A stretch of DNA of 64,000 bases. Origin: JABDKJ01 sp964609215 (GTDB lineage Bacteria > Bacteroidota > Bacteroidia > Flavobacteriales_D > JABDKJ01). The translations under genes were made by a program, and so were the position numbers. Positions 46,501 through 53,051 of this stretch are shown one piece after another. The stretch is from contig CAZSQZ010000001.1 in assembly GCA_964609215.1 (NCBI GenBank), positions 372,001 through 436,000 of the forward strand, in the 5' to 3' direction. The notes below the pieces were generated by a model. The model did not search any database. It was not told the DNA's origin and was given only the letters and a program-made list of their open reading frames with translations. Numbering within the stretch: position 1 is the stretch's first letter; each line of letters opens with the position of its first letter.

Positions 46501-47242
46501 CAAGGAAAACATTTTCCAATGATATATATGGAACACCTGGATTTTCGACACTACATATTGGAAACAGAAAAGGATCTATCGAGTCCCGCAGACAGATTCT
46601 TGGGGTTATGAGCTCAGTTTCAAAAGCAGTTGAAGAGTATATCAGCTCAAAATTATACAATCCTGCAACGTTGTTTTTGAGTTTGTAATAGTCATTGCCA
46701 TCGCTCAAAGCTGGTGGATTAACAAAAGGATAAATGTAATTTATATGACCATTTACAAAGCTTAATGGAGGAATATCGATCGCAGAAGAAAAGTTTCCGT
46801 TTTCCTCGACATCTATTGGAATCTCTAAATCGCTTGCAACTACAGAGAAGGAGTAAGAAACCATTCCTTGATTTGCATTGAGTCGCATATAATGAGTTCC
46901 TGCGGCCATTCGTCCCAAATTAATCGAACCTCCTCCTTGAGATATATAATGATTGTTTCCACGTATTGTAGCATACATCACATTATTAAAGGGGCTTGTA
47001 GAAAAATTTATCTGAACAGACCCATCTGTATCCAAATTGAAACTATACCAATCGAAGAAATCCAATGGGTCTAACCTTAGAGTGCCTTCAATATTACTGC
47101 CAATTGTAATATTCTCAGCCCCATTTTGTTCATTGTTTGCGGGCTCATCATCTGCATATGAGAATTGAGAGACAGCCATCATTACCAAGACAACTGCATA
47201 ACGGAGAGAAATAGATTTAGGATGTGAGGTTTTTGAACTCAT
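43529..47242 (-). CDS. Second giant T9SS-exported alpha/beta hydrolase
   Basis: 1237 residues from the ATG at 47242, which directly precedes a good signal peptide (YAVVLVMMAVSQFSYA); an upstream start would add 40 residues. N-terminal beta-sandwich carbohydrate-binding-like modules (about 30-330), then the hydrolase core: YRPPLLLVHGLGG (His407 region), nucleophile Ser493 in GHSMGG, SDLVVPKSSQ with the likely acid, and HWVEERWHMGISS with the likely His. A PKD-like domain (PLSYEWIFEGG) and two SYNxQTxxxSGxYxDTL-type repeats precede the T9SS sorting domain (FYPNPTNGPVKIEL). The core aligns with the 35374 product. Substrate unknown. Confidence 0.8.
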   Translation of the reverse strand: MSSKTSHPKSISLRYAVVLVMMAVSQFSYADDEPANNEQNGAENITIGSNIEGTLRLDPLDFFDWYSFNLDTDGSVQINFSTSPFNNVMYATIRGNNHYISQGGGSINLGRMAAGTHYMRLNANQGMVSYSFSVVASDLEIPIDVEENGNFSSAIDIPPLSFVNGHINYIYPFVNPPALSDGNDYYKLKNNVAGLYNFELIYSSTAFETELITPRICLRDSIDPFLFPICSVENPGVPYISLENVFLDSATYYVQIIGEGAGAGYSLVQNQNLMRLDFYNFVDGRRTHLGNSEGQYREPVKISADGSSVTELRFFCEGCLSSDLEFRIVDKFANETSPSLIGSFSDPSSFGLNNPVDTLVQVLNHPTYANQPSPFRTLSLQVWRISDNRLIFENEMEVYRPPLLLVHGLGGSKNTFRKFEEYLILSDLYPSQFSNIELRFLSPLVRKIDYSSTSFARFNLNRKKVPSDIKTLLNFVVINENISASKVDIVGHSMGGLLARKYIQSLNLFQDQDIAFRNDVNKLITQNTPHFGTPAANWILEDSKGQFLLFLLRAANGLPNPEIYPESGAFRDLKVADLNSTFPNSSYELSLLNIPQSASNIVPSAVIGSNGENDSELGVFHGFVAQCMTDDGVFMGDISDLVVPKSSQLSSLPDMHWVEERWHMGISSTIEMMELTSDLLSQDPLSSSFVQDGFPPGLLFYESQGIISDDLDKNNFTDSLNIISPVNFAQFEPGELLQVDLEVPFSHTHLKLLATHNQEVFEVIDTLNVSSLFIQIPDSAFGELEFLALSGDSINTNSICSTRIDVVPIAGVDSISVFLPYDTLILGQYFSLEVLAHADTLTYPITRFVQFESDTLNLTYTLNNEFQAIDAGMSNIYASYSGLTDSVAAFVDGSGEYLSANMDWSNRVICLGGMMNFMSISRGLPLSYEWIFEGGSPSQSTQPDTEVNYFSSGQYDVTLIVHSEMVSDTLHMPDLVSVMPSQESAISVIQCDPYMSPSGLYQYEESGTYSDTLLSTFGCDSIIQIELEILTDSVYFNDQGCSEFTWSVNNQTYTQSGIYNDTLLNSHGCDSIIYLDLTIENFSPTISQEEQSLIASKGTEFQWLKCVGQEFELLEDETSQSFLPISSGEYAVIVSNGNCIDTTACFTFLIDGILENGFGDDFRFYPNPTNGPVKIELGKEFEVVDLSIYNARGSLMEIKRFQNTSQFEFEIHQSSGIYIIEIQSETGDSAKLKIIRE

Positions 47243-47270
47243 CTTCTCTGAAAATACGAATATTGTTGAT

Positions 47271-48232
47271 TTATTCCAAAAACCAAGAAAATCGATTTTC
47301 GTTCTCAAGAGCATTGTATAGAGAGTCAGAGAATGACAACGCTTGATTGTTTCCTTCCGCAAATGAAACGATATACAAGGATTTAGAAGCTCCTGTCATT
47401 AGATTATAGAAATTCCAGAACGAAAGCTCTTTGTTTTCATTTCTGCTGAAATGCTTGTCCTCGATATAGTTCTTGACCATATAATTTATTTGTTTGTCCT
47501 TGAAGGGATAAGATAAAAGAGAAGGATGAATCTTAGTCCTACTGTGACATCCTGAGAGTTTCATTTTGCCTATCACTTGTGCAAATTGGCTCTCAGTCAA
47601 ACAACGATTTGGAAGCCTTTTCATCATTTTAAAGTGTTCCTGAAAAGAATAGTTTGAAATAACTTCAGTAATCTTCTCTTGAAGCTCAAGAGCTGAACTT
47701 GCTCTTAATTCATCTTTATGCCATCAGTTGAAATACAGAGATTACAACACACCATATTCTGAAACCCGATGAAGAATTTAAATTTCTCAATGCTCTTTTT
47801 TGAATGCAAGTTGGTCTTGTTGTATGCTCTTACTCCACCAGCTGTTAGATACAGTAGATTTCCGTTTATGGTATTTGTGATAGAAGGGATTCGAATTATG
47901 AATGCCATTCTTTCAAAGTATTGAGTCTTTTCATGTGGGAGTAATTCAGCCATAGGCTTATGAATAGCATCTGGTTTTCTCGCTTTTATTTGATGACTGA
48001 CTCTTACCTTAGGAAAATCAAATGTCTCACCAGGAAAAATAGATAATAAAGAAGATTGGGTGACTTCTATAAATTCATTGTGAGAAATGGTTCTTTCATT
48101 ATCTTTTGCAAATACTGGAATTACACATTGATCTCTTAAATGAGAAAGGCTAACACTTTTTGTATTAGCCTTAATGAATCGAGCTTTTTGAACAGTATCA
48201 TTCTCATTTGGTTTTACTAATACTAATTCCAT
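47271..48232 (-). pseudogene. DUF3871 gene broken by a one-base frameshift
   Basis: The N-terminal part (48232 to about 47720) encodes DUF3871 hallmarks: FIKANTKSVSLSHLRDQCVIPVFAKDNERTISHNEF, YFERMAFIIRIPS, LTAGGVRAYN and NMVCCNLCISTDG. It stops at ISTDGIKMN. The -1 frame then reads on as DELRASSALELQEKITEVISNYSFQEHFKMMKRLPNRCLTESQFAQVIGK and ends with LYNLMTGASKSLYIVSF. Restoring one A in the short A run at 47716-47718 rejoins both parts. DUF3871 proteins are restricted to Bacteroidota mobile elements and have no known function. The start overlaps the ATPase gene by 29 bp. Confidence 0.8.
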
Positions 48233-49067
48233 TTTGTGAAATATTATTAAGGTTTAATAAGTGATTTATTTCTTGTTTCTTTTTATTGAAGTCCTTCTTT
48301 AAGGATTCTTGAAATGGAGGATGGTCTTTGTAAAGACTCAGTAATTCTTGCAGACTTTTACATTCCTTAATGCTTTTTAGCACATCATTTTCTGACATGG
48401 GTTCATTACACCATTTTCTTATTATTCTTCCTGTATTCACTGATATTTGAAATTCAGGCTTACCCATGAATAAGCCTGTTCTGTCTTTGCTGCAAGTCAT
48501 GAAATGCTTAATGTCTAAATCAAAAACAGTTGTGAATTCGTATTCAATTCCATCCCGTTGCACGGCTTTGAGGCCAACTTTTTCAGGAATGTATTTTCCA
48601 TTTTTTTGTTGAAGTACATAATGCTGTTTTGTTCTCATGGTGGCAATAAAATGAATAGGAGTTTGCAACATTTTATCAATGAACGCTCTCTGTTTTTGTG
48701 TTACCTTATTCCAATTCGTAAAGCTGTTGCCAGGAAGCTTTGAATGAAAAGCAAGCAAATAATTCCAACAATGAGAGATAGAATCAAGAATAATTACTTC
48801 CATTCCAGCATCATCACATAAAGAAATTGCGTCAATGTACTTCTCTGGTGAATATGGTGGCTTAACATGAACTACATTGTAGCTTCCTAGATTGCTATAA
48901 AGATTGCTACTTCCATTCTCTGTATCGATTACAGCTACTTTGTTCAGATCTCCATTTGCTATTCCCTTAGCAAGCAAAATAGATGAGTATGTTTTACCAG
49001 ATCCACTTGGACCTTGAATACATAATTTGATCCAGGACTTGCTCCTGGAGGCTTGTTTTAATTGCAT
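48204..49067 (-). CDS. RecA-like AAA ATPase of the mobile element
   Basis: 287 residues. Walker A is GPSGSGKTYSS near the N-terminus, and Walker B VIILDSISHCW lies about 60 residues later. ATMRTKQHYVLQQKNGKYIPEKVGLKAVQRDGIEYEF follows, characteristic of phage- and element-borne AAA_24 ATPases related to Sak4/RecA-like annealing or recombination proteins. The C-terminal third is a helical extension. It is read with the DUF3871 gene and separated from the integrase by a terminator at 49092-49117. Role in element recombination or replication is inferred. Confidence 0.82.
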   Translation of the reverse strand: MQLKQASRSKSWIKLCIQGPSGSGKTYSSILLAKGIANGDLNKVAVIDTENGSSNLYSNLGSYNVVHVKPPYSPEKYIDAISLCDDAGMEVIILDSISHCWNYLLAFHSKLPGNSFTNWNKVTQKQRAFIDKMLQTPIHFIATMRTKQHYVLQQKNGKYIPEKVGLKAVQRDGIEYEFTTVFDLDIKHFMTCSKDRTGLFMGKPEFQISVNTGRIIRKWCNEPMSENDVLKSIKECKSLQELLSLYKDHPPFQESLKKDFNKKKQEINHLLNLNNISQNGISISKTK

Positions 49068-49087
49068 TTTGTTTGATTTTTAATGAA

Positions 49088-49117
49088 TAAAAAAGGCCAC
49101 TCTTTTGAGCAGCCTTT
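49088..49117 (-). terminator. Intrinsic terminator after the integrase gene
   Basis: AAAGGCCACTC (49092-49102) pairs with GAGCAGCCTTT (49107-49117), with two wobble pairs, around a TTTT loop. A T run follows on the minus strand. It ends the HTH/DUF3987/integrase transcript 26 bp after the integrase stop. Confidence 0.82.
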
Positions 49118-49142
49118 CCTTTTAATTTGTTCGAATAATTAT

Positions 49143-50357
49143 TTATAATTCTGAAAGCTTTTCATTTGCCTCATCAAGAACCTCATCACCAAAAGACTTC
49201 AAATAGTTTTCTGTAACGCTTAAATCTGAATGTCCCATGCTTGCAGATATTACATCTGTAGAAACGCCACTAAACTTCATTAAGGTCGCATAACTATGAC
49301 GAATTACGTAGCTGGTAATGCTATTCTCAATGCCTGCAACTGCTCCTATCTTTTTCAAGTCTTTATTGAACTTCTTTAAAGTCTTCTTTTTCCTGTTTTG
49401 AAACTGAGAAGCGGTATAAGTCTCCATTGTTAGAATGGGCATTAAATAATGCTTATTAGGATATTTCTCCTTGAAGTATTTTATAATATCAATAGCTTCT
49501 GGCAATAGCTTTATTTTGAATTCTCCTTTGGTTTTAGTTCTTGCATAGGACAAGACTCCGTTGGAGATGTTCTCATGTTTTAACTTTGCCATATCAACGA
49601 AATTCATTCCTCTACAATAGAATGAAAATAGGGCTAACTTATGTGAATCTATCAAGCCTGAATGAAAGGTTAAATCCACATTTTTAAACTTCCTGAATTC
49701 TTCTTTTGAGAACGCTCGTTTGTTATTAGGCTGTTTTAATCTAGAAATCTTATAATCCGCAAATGGATAATGTTTATTGGATACTAAATTTCTTTTCAGT
49801 GCTTTATTAAAAACAACTCTAAGCGTCCTCATTTTAATCGATATTGAAGAATTTTTGTTTCCATGAGATCTTAAGTAGGCTTCATATTTTTCCAAAAATG
49901 CCAAGTCTATATTCTCAAATGCTATGTTTTCAGGAGACTTTTTTTCTCTTATGAAACTTGTAATTGAATTTAGAAGGTCTTTAAACGTAAGAGCATAAGA
50001 GAGCTGATTTCCTTCTTTCAGCTCAGAGATGATTTCATTGGTAAATCCAACAAATGTTTTTGGCTCTTTCTCTTTTTCATAATACAACTCAAGAAAGTCT
50101 TCGAAATCATATAGAGCACCTTTCAAATTTAATTCATCAATAATATCTAAACACTTTGATCGAACATTCAATAATTGACGATTACGATATTTAAAGTTCT
50201 GAACTTTTGTGGTGAACTCGCCATTTTTGAATTGATCTTGTAACAGCTTAATTCCCAATGAGAGATATTTAGTTTTATTTTTATGAGAGAGCCTAACACA
50301 AAGAGGGCAAAGCCCCTCTTTGTTAGGTTTCTTTCTCAATACTATTTTAGTCTTCAT
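49143..50357 (-). CDS. Tyrosine-type site-specific integrase
   Basis: 404 residues from the ATG at 50357; upstream starts would extend it into DUF3987. An N-terminal Arm-DNA-binding domain (KTKIVLRKKPNKEGLCPLCVRLSHKNKTKYLSLGI) is followed by a SAM-like core-binding domain (about 100-210). The catalytic domain has Arg in FSFYCRGMNFVDMAKL, the RHS motif in SYVIRHSYATLMKFSG (the usual first His replaced by Tyr as in many Bacteroidota integrases), MGHSDLSVTENYL and the nucleophile Tyr. It presumably integrates island B at the tRNA(CAT) gene 2.6 kb away. It overlaps DUF3987 by 11 bp. Confidence 0.95.
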   Translation of the reverse strand: MKTKIVLRKKPNKEGLCPLCVRLSHKNKTKYLSLGIKLLQDQFKNGEFTTKVQNFKYRNRQLLNVRSKCLDIIDELNLKGALYDFEDFLELYYEKEKEPKTFVGFTNEIISELKEGNQLSYALTFKDLLNSITSFIREKKSPENIAFENIDLAFLEKYEAYLRSHGNKNSSISIKMRTLRVVFNKALKRNLVSNKHYPFADYKISRLKQPNNKRAFSKEEFRKFKNVDLTFHSGLIDSHKLALFSFYCRGMNFVDMAKLKHENISNGVLSYARTKTKGEFKIKLLPEAIDIIKYFKEKYPNKHYLMPILTMETYTASQFQNRKKKTLKKFNKDLKKIGAVAGIENSITSYVIRHSYATLMKFSGVSTDVISASMGHSDLSVTENYLKSFGDEVLDEANEKLSEL

Positions 50358-51594
50358 CTGAACCTCCTTTTTTATCTCCTGATTTTGCAGGGTTTGTTTT
50401 GTAGTATTGACCATTTCTGGGCTTATAAAGCTTTTGAGATAATGTCCAGACACTCAAATATTTATCCATTGTTCTTTCTGGAATACCGCCTTTTTCACCT
50501 ATTTCAATAGCCTCTTTCCTAGAAAAATCCAAAGGCATTGCATCGAAAAGATTGTCTATATACGTTTTTGGGGACGACTTTCTTAAAATAGAAATTGACT
50601 TTAAGAATAAATACTCAAAAATTTCGAATGCAAGAATGAGATCAATAGTATTACATTTTAAATTCGAAGACCCATTTAAAATTTTTGCATTTCGGAATAC
50701 ACTTAGTAGCATCGCAATTCTTATAACTGAAACTAATCCTCTATACAATTCTGCTCTTTCTAAAGGGTCTGAAAATATTGCAGACAATCTTTTTCCTTTT
50801 GAGCCAAACCATTTTATTTGATTTTCTGTCAACTCAAACTTAATCCCATCATTTTTGTATAATCTATTATAAAGCGGCAGAGCAAAATCAGTCCCGCATT
50901 TTTTAAATATTTCAGATAAATCTTCTTTTAGTAAAAGAGGGTTAACGAATGATGGTGAATCATCATAAGAATATACAAGGAACCTACTGAACAACCCATT
51001 GCTTATATTGCCAAAGAAAGGGGACATTTGATTTAACGTTCCTGATAATAGAACAGACAATTTTGGTTCTATGATTTCATAAAACTCAGAGTCAGTTTTT
51101 CTGCTATAAGAAAGGTCTTCATGTTCTGCGGTCTTTCTCAGAACATCACTAAATTGACCGTGCTCTGATCTTAGCATTTGCGACAACGTATCTGTTTCTG
51201 ATTCTATCATTAACATCCCATGTTCACTTTTTTCTAAATGTGAATAAATCATGGCGGAAGTAGTGTTTCCTGGAAGTAATTTAATCTCCTTTAATTGGGG
51301 GTTCCCTCCTTCGCTCGATTCTATTACTTTCTTATGAATTGGATTCACTAATTCTTTAGACAATGTCATTTTTCCTTTACCTGTAGCTGGCGGACCAACT
51401 ATCATACAATTTAAATTTGAATAGTACTTTTTCCCTCCGTAGATAGTCCAGACGTTTGGGATTATTGAACTCATTGATGTAATAACTGACAACAATACGA
51501 TATCTTTTTGCCTATCTTTAAATGGAATCAATAGTCCAGAAATAGGCTCAGGCAGCTGGTCATATCTTTCTTTATTGTTAAATATATAGCGCAT
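50347..51594 (-). CDS. DUF3987-family protein (primase/helicase-like ATPase)
   Basis: 415 residues. Walker A GPPATGKGKMTLS, then LPGNTTSAMIYSHLEKSEHGMLMIESETDTLSQM and LSVLLSGTLNQMSPFFGNISNGLFSRFLVYSYDD, the hallmark segments of DUF3987. Such proteins occur in phages and integrative elements next to primase or helicase functions and probably support element replication. The start codon shares one base with the stop of the HTH_17 gene, and the end overlaps the integrase start, giving one coupled operon. Confidence 0.85.
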   Translation of the reverse strand: MRYIFNNKERYDQLPEPISGLLIPFKDRQKDIVLLSVITSMSSIIPNVWTIYGGKKYYSNLNCMIVGPPATGKGKMTLSKELVNPIHKKVIESSEGGNPQLKEIKLLPGNTTSAMIYSHLEKSEHGMLMIESETDTLSQMLRSEHGQFSDVLRKTAEHEDLSYSRKTDSEFYEIIEPKLSVLLSGTLNQMSPFFGNISNGLFSRFLVYSYDDSPSFVNPLLLKEDLSEIFKKCGTDFALPLYNRLYKNDGIKFELTENQIKWFGSKGKRLSAIFSDPLERAELYRGLVSVIRIAMLLSVFRNAKILNGSSNLKCNTIDLILAFEIFEYLFLKSISILRKSSPKTYIDNLFDAMPLDFSRKEAIEIGEKGGIPERTMDKYLSVWTLSQKLYKPRNGQYYKTNPAKSGDKKGGSDED

Positions 51595-51800
51595 TATCTT
51601 TTGTTTTGAGTGTTAACATTATTCTCACCAGTCACCCATTTCAAAAGATCGCTTTTTAGGAAATAATTCAGCTTTCCTGATGGCTTGTAATATTTGATTT
51701 TGCCCTGTGAGGTTAGCTTGTACAAAGCTGATTTTGAAATGCCCAAAAATTGGGCTGCTTTTTGAGAGTTTAGTAATTCACCCTCCTTTAAATTTTTCAT
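51594..51800 (-). CDS. HTH_17 DNA-binding protein (excisionase-like)
   Basis: 68 residues from the ATG at 51800 (an upstream non-ATG start at 51851 is less likely). A single HTH_17 domain: LLNSQKAAQFLGISKSALYKLTSQGKIKYYKPSGKLNYFLKSDLLKWV. In Bacteroidota elements this type of protein is the usual recombination directionality factor or an element regulator. It heads the HTH/DUF3987/integrase operon. The 51801-51909 gap contains CTTAC and GTAAG inverted around a short spacer near 51892-51900, a possible operator. Confidence 0.85.
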   Translation of the reverse strand: MKNLKEGELLNSQKAAQFLGISKSALYKLTSQGKIKYYKPSGKLNYFLKSDLLKWVTGENNVNTQNKR

Positions 51801-51909
51801 AAAATTTATATTAGTTATAGAACTGCTTCGTGCAGATCTTTGAGGGCGCAAAATGCGATCGATTAAGAAGGTGGATTTTTACCTTACCTTACCTAGTAAG
51901 GGTTTGAGT

Positions 51910-52806
51910 TCAAAGGGATGCTAGAATTTTATTGATGGTCTCTTCTTTGGTTACTTTCGAGGTCTGAGAAAATGAGTTATTTGATTGTTTTAAGTTTTTG
52001 AGTTCTGAGCCTTTGTAGTCTTTGAATGCATACTTAATAGCACTGTAAAAGTTAGAATCTTCTATTCTGGTTATAAGCTTTTTATTCATCAACTTATGCA
52101 GAAAATAAATCAATGAAGGCTTAGATGTTCCTGGCCCTCTTTTGATATTCCAATTAATGCCTTGAGAAGATTTACCAAGAAACAATTTTATGAATTCTTC
52201 CATTTGGCATTCAATTATACCTTCTTTCTTGAGTTCTTTGTACAGCCTTTCAAGTTGAGCTTCTGAACCTTCCCATTCTATTAAATTCTTTCCTCTCTCA
52301 TTCGAAGAATTTTTTTTAGGAAGATATTCCATTCTGTAGTCTTTGATACAATTGTAAATGGGCTTAAAGATTTGTTTGAGGTCTGGATAAATGGACAATG
52401 GACTGAAATTTTCAAGTTTTTGTAGCTTTGATTCAATTTGATCCAAATATCGTTTTGTTCTTTGCTTGGAATGAGAATATTGGAGCATTCCTTCGTCTAT
52501 TAGTCTGACAGATTTATTGATTTCAGATTTAAAGTAAAGATGAAAAACCTCTTTTTTAAAATCAAATTCGATTTCTTCGCCATAGCAGTAAATGATTGAC
52601 TTATTTTCCTGATCAATTTTAACATCAGGATCTTCGAATTGAATTTTAGTTTCGTTGAAATTGACAGATATTTGAATGTATTGATTAGGATTTCGACTAT
52701 ATTCTTTTAATTTTTTTTCAACTTCGACATGCCAGAAGGCCTCAACAGATTCTTCATTATAGAATCTTTCAAAGTAAGTTATTGGATTTTCTTTCGAACT
52801 GTTCAT
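51910..52806 (-). CDS. Element protein of unknown function (weakly RteC-like C-terminal half)
   Basis: 298 residues, no signal peptide. The N-terminal half is an alpha/beta domain (YFERFYNEESVEAFWHVEVEKKLKEY, FNETKIQFEDPDVKIDQE). The C-terminal half, LIEWEGSEAQLERLYKELKKEGIIECQMEEFIKLFLGKSSQGINWNIKRGPGTSKPSLIYFLHKLM, follows the plan of RteC-type proteins (WxGSxxQLxxLxxxLxxxGxI followed by a helical block), but identity is too low to name it. RteC regulates excision of Bacteroides conjugative transposons, which would fit this position next to the right end of island B. Unproven. Confidence 0.55.
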   Translation of the reverse strand: MNSSKENPITYFERFYNEESVEAFWHVEVEKKLKEYSRNPNQYIQISVNFNETKIQFEDPDVKIDQENKSIIYCYGEEIEFDFKKEVFHLYFKSEINKSVRLIDEGMLQYSHSKQRTKRYLDQIESKLQKLENFSPLSIYPDLKQIFKPIYNCIKDYRMEYLPKKNSSNERGKNLIEWEGSEAQLERLYKELKKEGIIECQMEEFIKLFLGKSSQGINWNIKRGPGTSKPSLIYFLHKLMNKKLITRIEDSNFYSAIKYAFKDYKGSELKNLKQSNNSFSQTSKVTKEETINKILASL

Positions 52807-52846
52807 TCAGAATAAAACTAAGAAAAGAAAGCAAAAGAAAGAATCT

Positions 52847-52865
52847 ACCTGTCCAAATCCTGTCC
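52847..52865. promoter_or_regulatory. Right-end arm-type repeat of island B
   Basis: Same 19-mer as at 27979-27997 (two CCTGTCC units 4 bp apart), 53 bp inside the right att core. Presence at both element ends and the short tandem structure suggest an integrase or excisionase arm site. It also lies just upstream of the 52806 gene, where a regulator could use it. Confidence 0.6.
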
Positions 52866-52876
52866 TAGTTTGAATA

Positions 52877-52906
52877 TAAAAAAAGCCCCACATTTCTGTG
52901 AGGCTT
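52877..52906 (-). terminator. Intrinsic terminator downstream of the intact tRNA
   Basis: AAGCCCCACA (52883-52892) and TGTGAGGCTT (52897-52906) form a 10-bp stem with one wobble around a TTTC loop, with a T run following on the minus strand. In the accretion model this terminator was brought in by island B. Confidence 0.82.
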
Positions 52907-52918
52907 GATTCTAATTGA

Positions 52919-52965
52919 GTGGGCCCACATGGGCTCGAACCATGGACCCCCTGATTATGAGTCAG
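52919..52965 (-). repeat. 47-bp right attachment-site copy inside the intact tRNA
   Basis: Covers tRNA nucleotides 29-74 and one downstream base. Identical to 27810-27856. Because the integrated sequence restores the 3' part, the tRNA remains intact after insertion. Confidence 0.93.
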
Positions 52966-52993
52966 GTGCTCTAACCAGCTGAGCTATGGGCCC
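52920..52993 (-). tRNA. tRNA with CAT anticodon (Met or Ile2)
   Basis: A 74-nt cloverleaf read on the minus strand: acceptor GGGCCCA/TGGGCCC with discriminator A73; D-arm GCTC-AGCTGGTTA-GAGC; anticodon arm CCTGA-CTCATAA-TCAGG with anticodon CAT; variable GGGTC; T-arm CATGG-TTCGAGC-CCATG. CCA is not encoded. CAT serves both elongator Met and, after lysidine modification, Ile2. C4-G69 and C5-G68 resemble the Escherichia coli Ile2 acceptor pairs, so Ile2 is possible, but elongator Met cannot be excluded. It is the integration site of island B and probably of island A. Confidence 0.95.
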
Positions 52994-53011
52994 CAAAAAC
53001 TTTTTGGATTG

Positions 53012-53042
53012 CAAATGTATATTTTTGCATTAGAATTTCGAA
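53012..53042 (-). promoter_or_regulatory. Candidate promoter of the tRNA gene
   Basis: On the minus strand a perfect -7 box TACATTTG (53012-53019) is preceded by TTCG at 53039-53042 with a 19-bp spacer, the usual Bacteroidota TTTG-N19-TAnnTTTG layout with one mismatch in the -33 part. The start would fall 10-15 bp before the mature 5' end. Confidence 0.5.
53020..53027 (+). promoter_or_regulatory. Candidate -7 box of the HAD hydrolase gene
   Basis: A perfect TAnnTTTG match (TATTTTTG) 25 bp before the ATG at 53052 and immediately next to the tRNA -7 box on the other strand. No TTTG at the ideal 19-bp distance; the nearest, at 53003-53006, is only 13 bp away. Confidence 0.35.
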
Positions 53043-53051
53043 CTAAAATAC

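Larger units (their letters stand above)
27810..52965. mobile_element. Island B: integrative element inserted at tRNA(CAT)
   Basis: A 25.2-kb element flanked by perfect 47-bp direct repeats from the tRNA 3' part. It carries its own tyrosine integrase (49143-50357), an HTH_17 protein, DUF3987, a RecA-like ATPase, a broken DUF3871 gene and a RadC-like gene. The cargo is a restriction-modification pair, an Xre regulator and the T9SS hydrolase/two-component block. Both ends have the same 19-bp double CCTGTCC motif. No relaxase, coupling protein or conjugation gene is recognisable, so it is an integrative element of unknown transfer mode. Confidence 0.88.
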
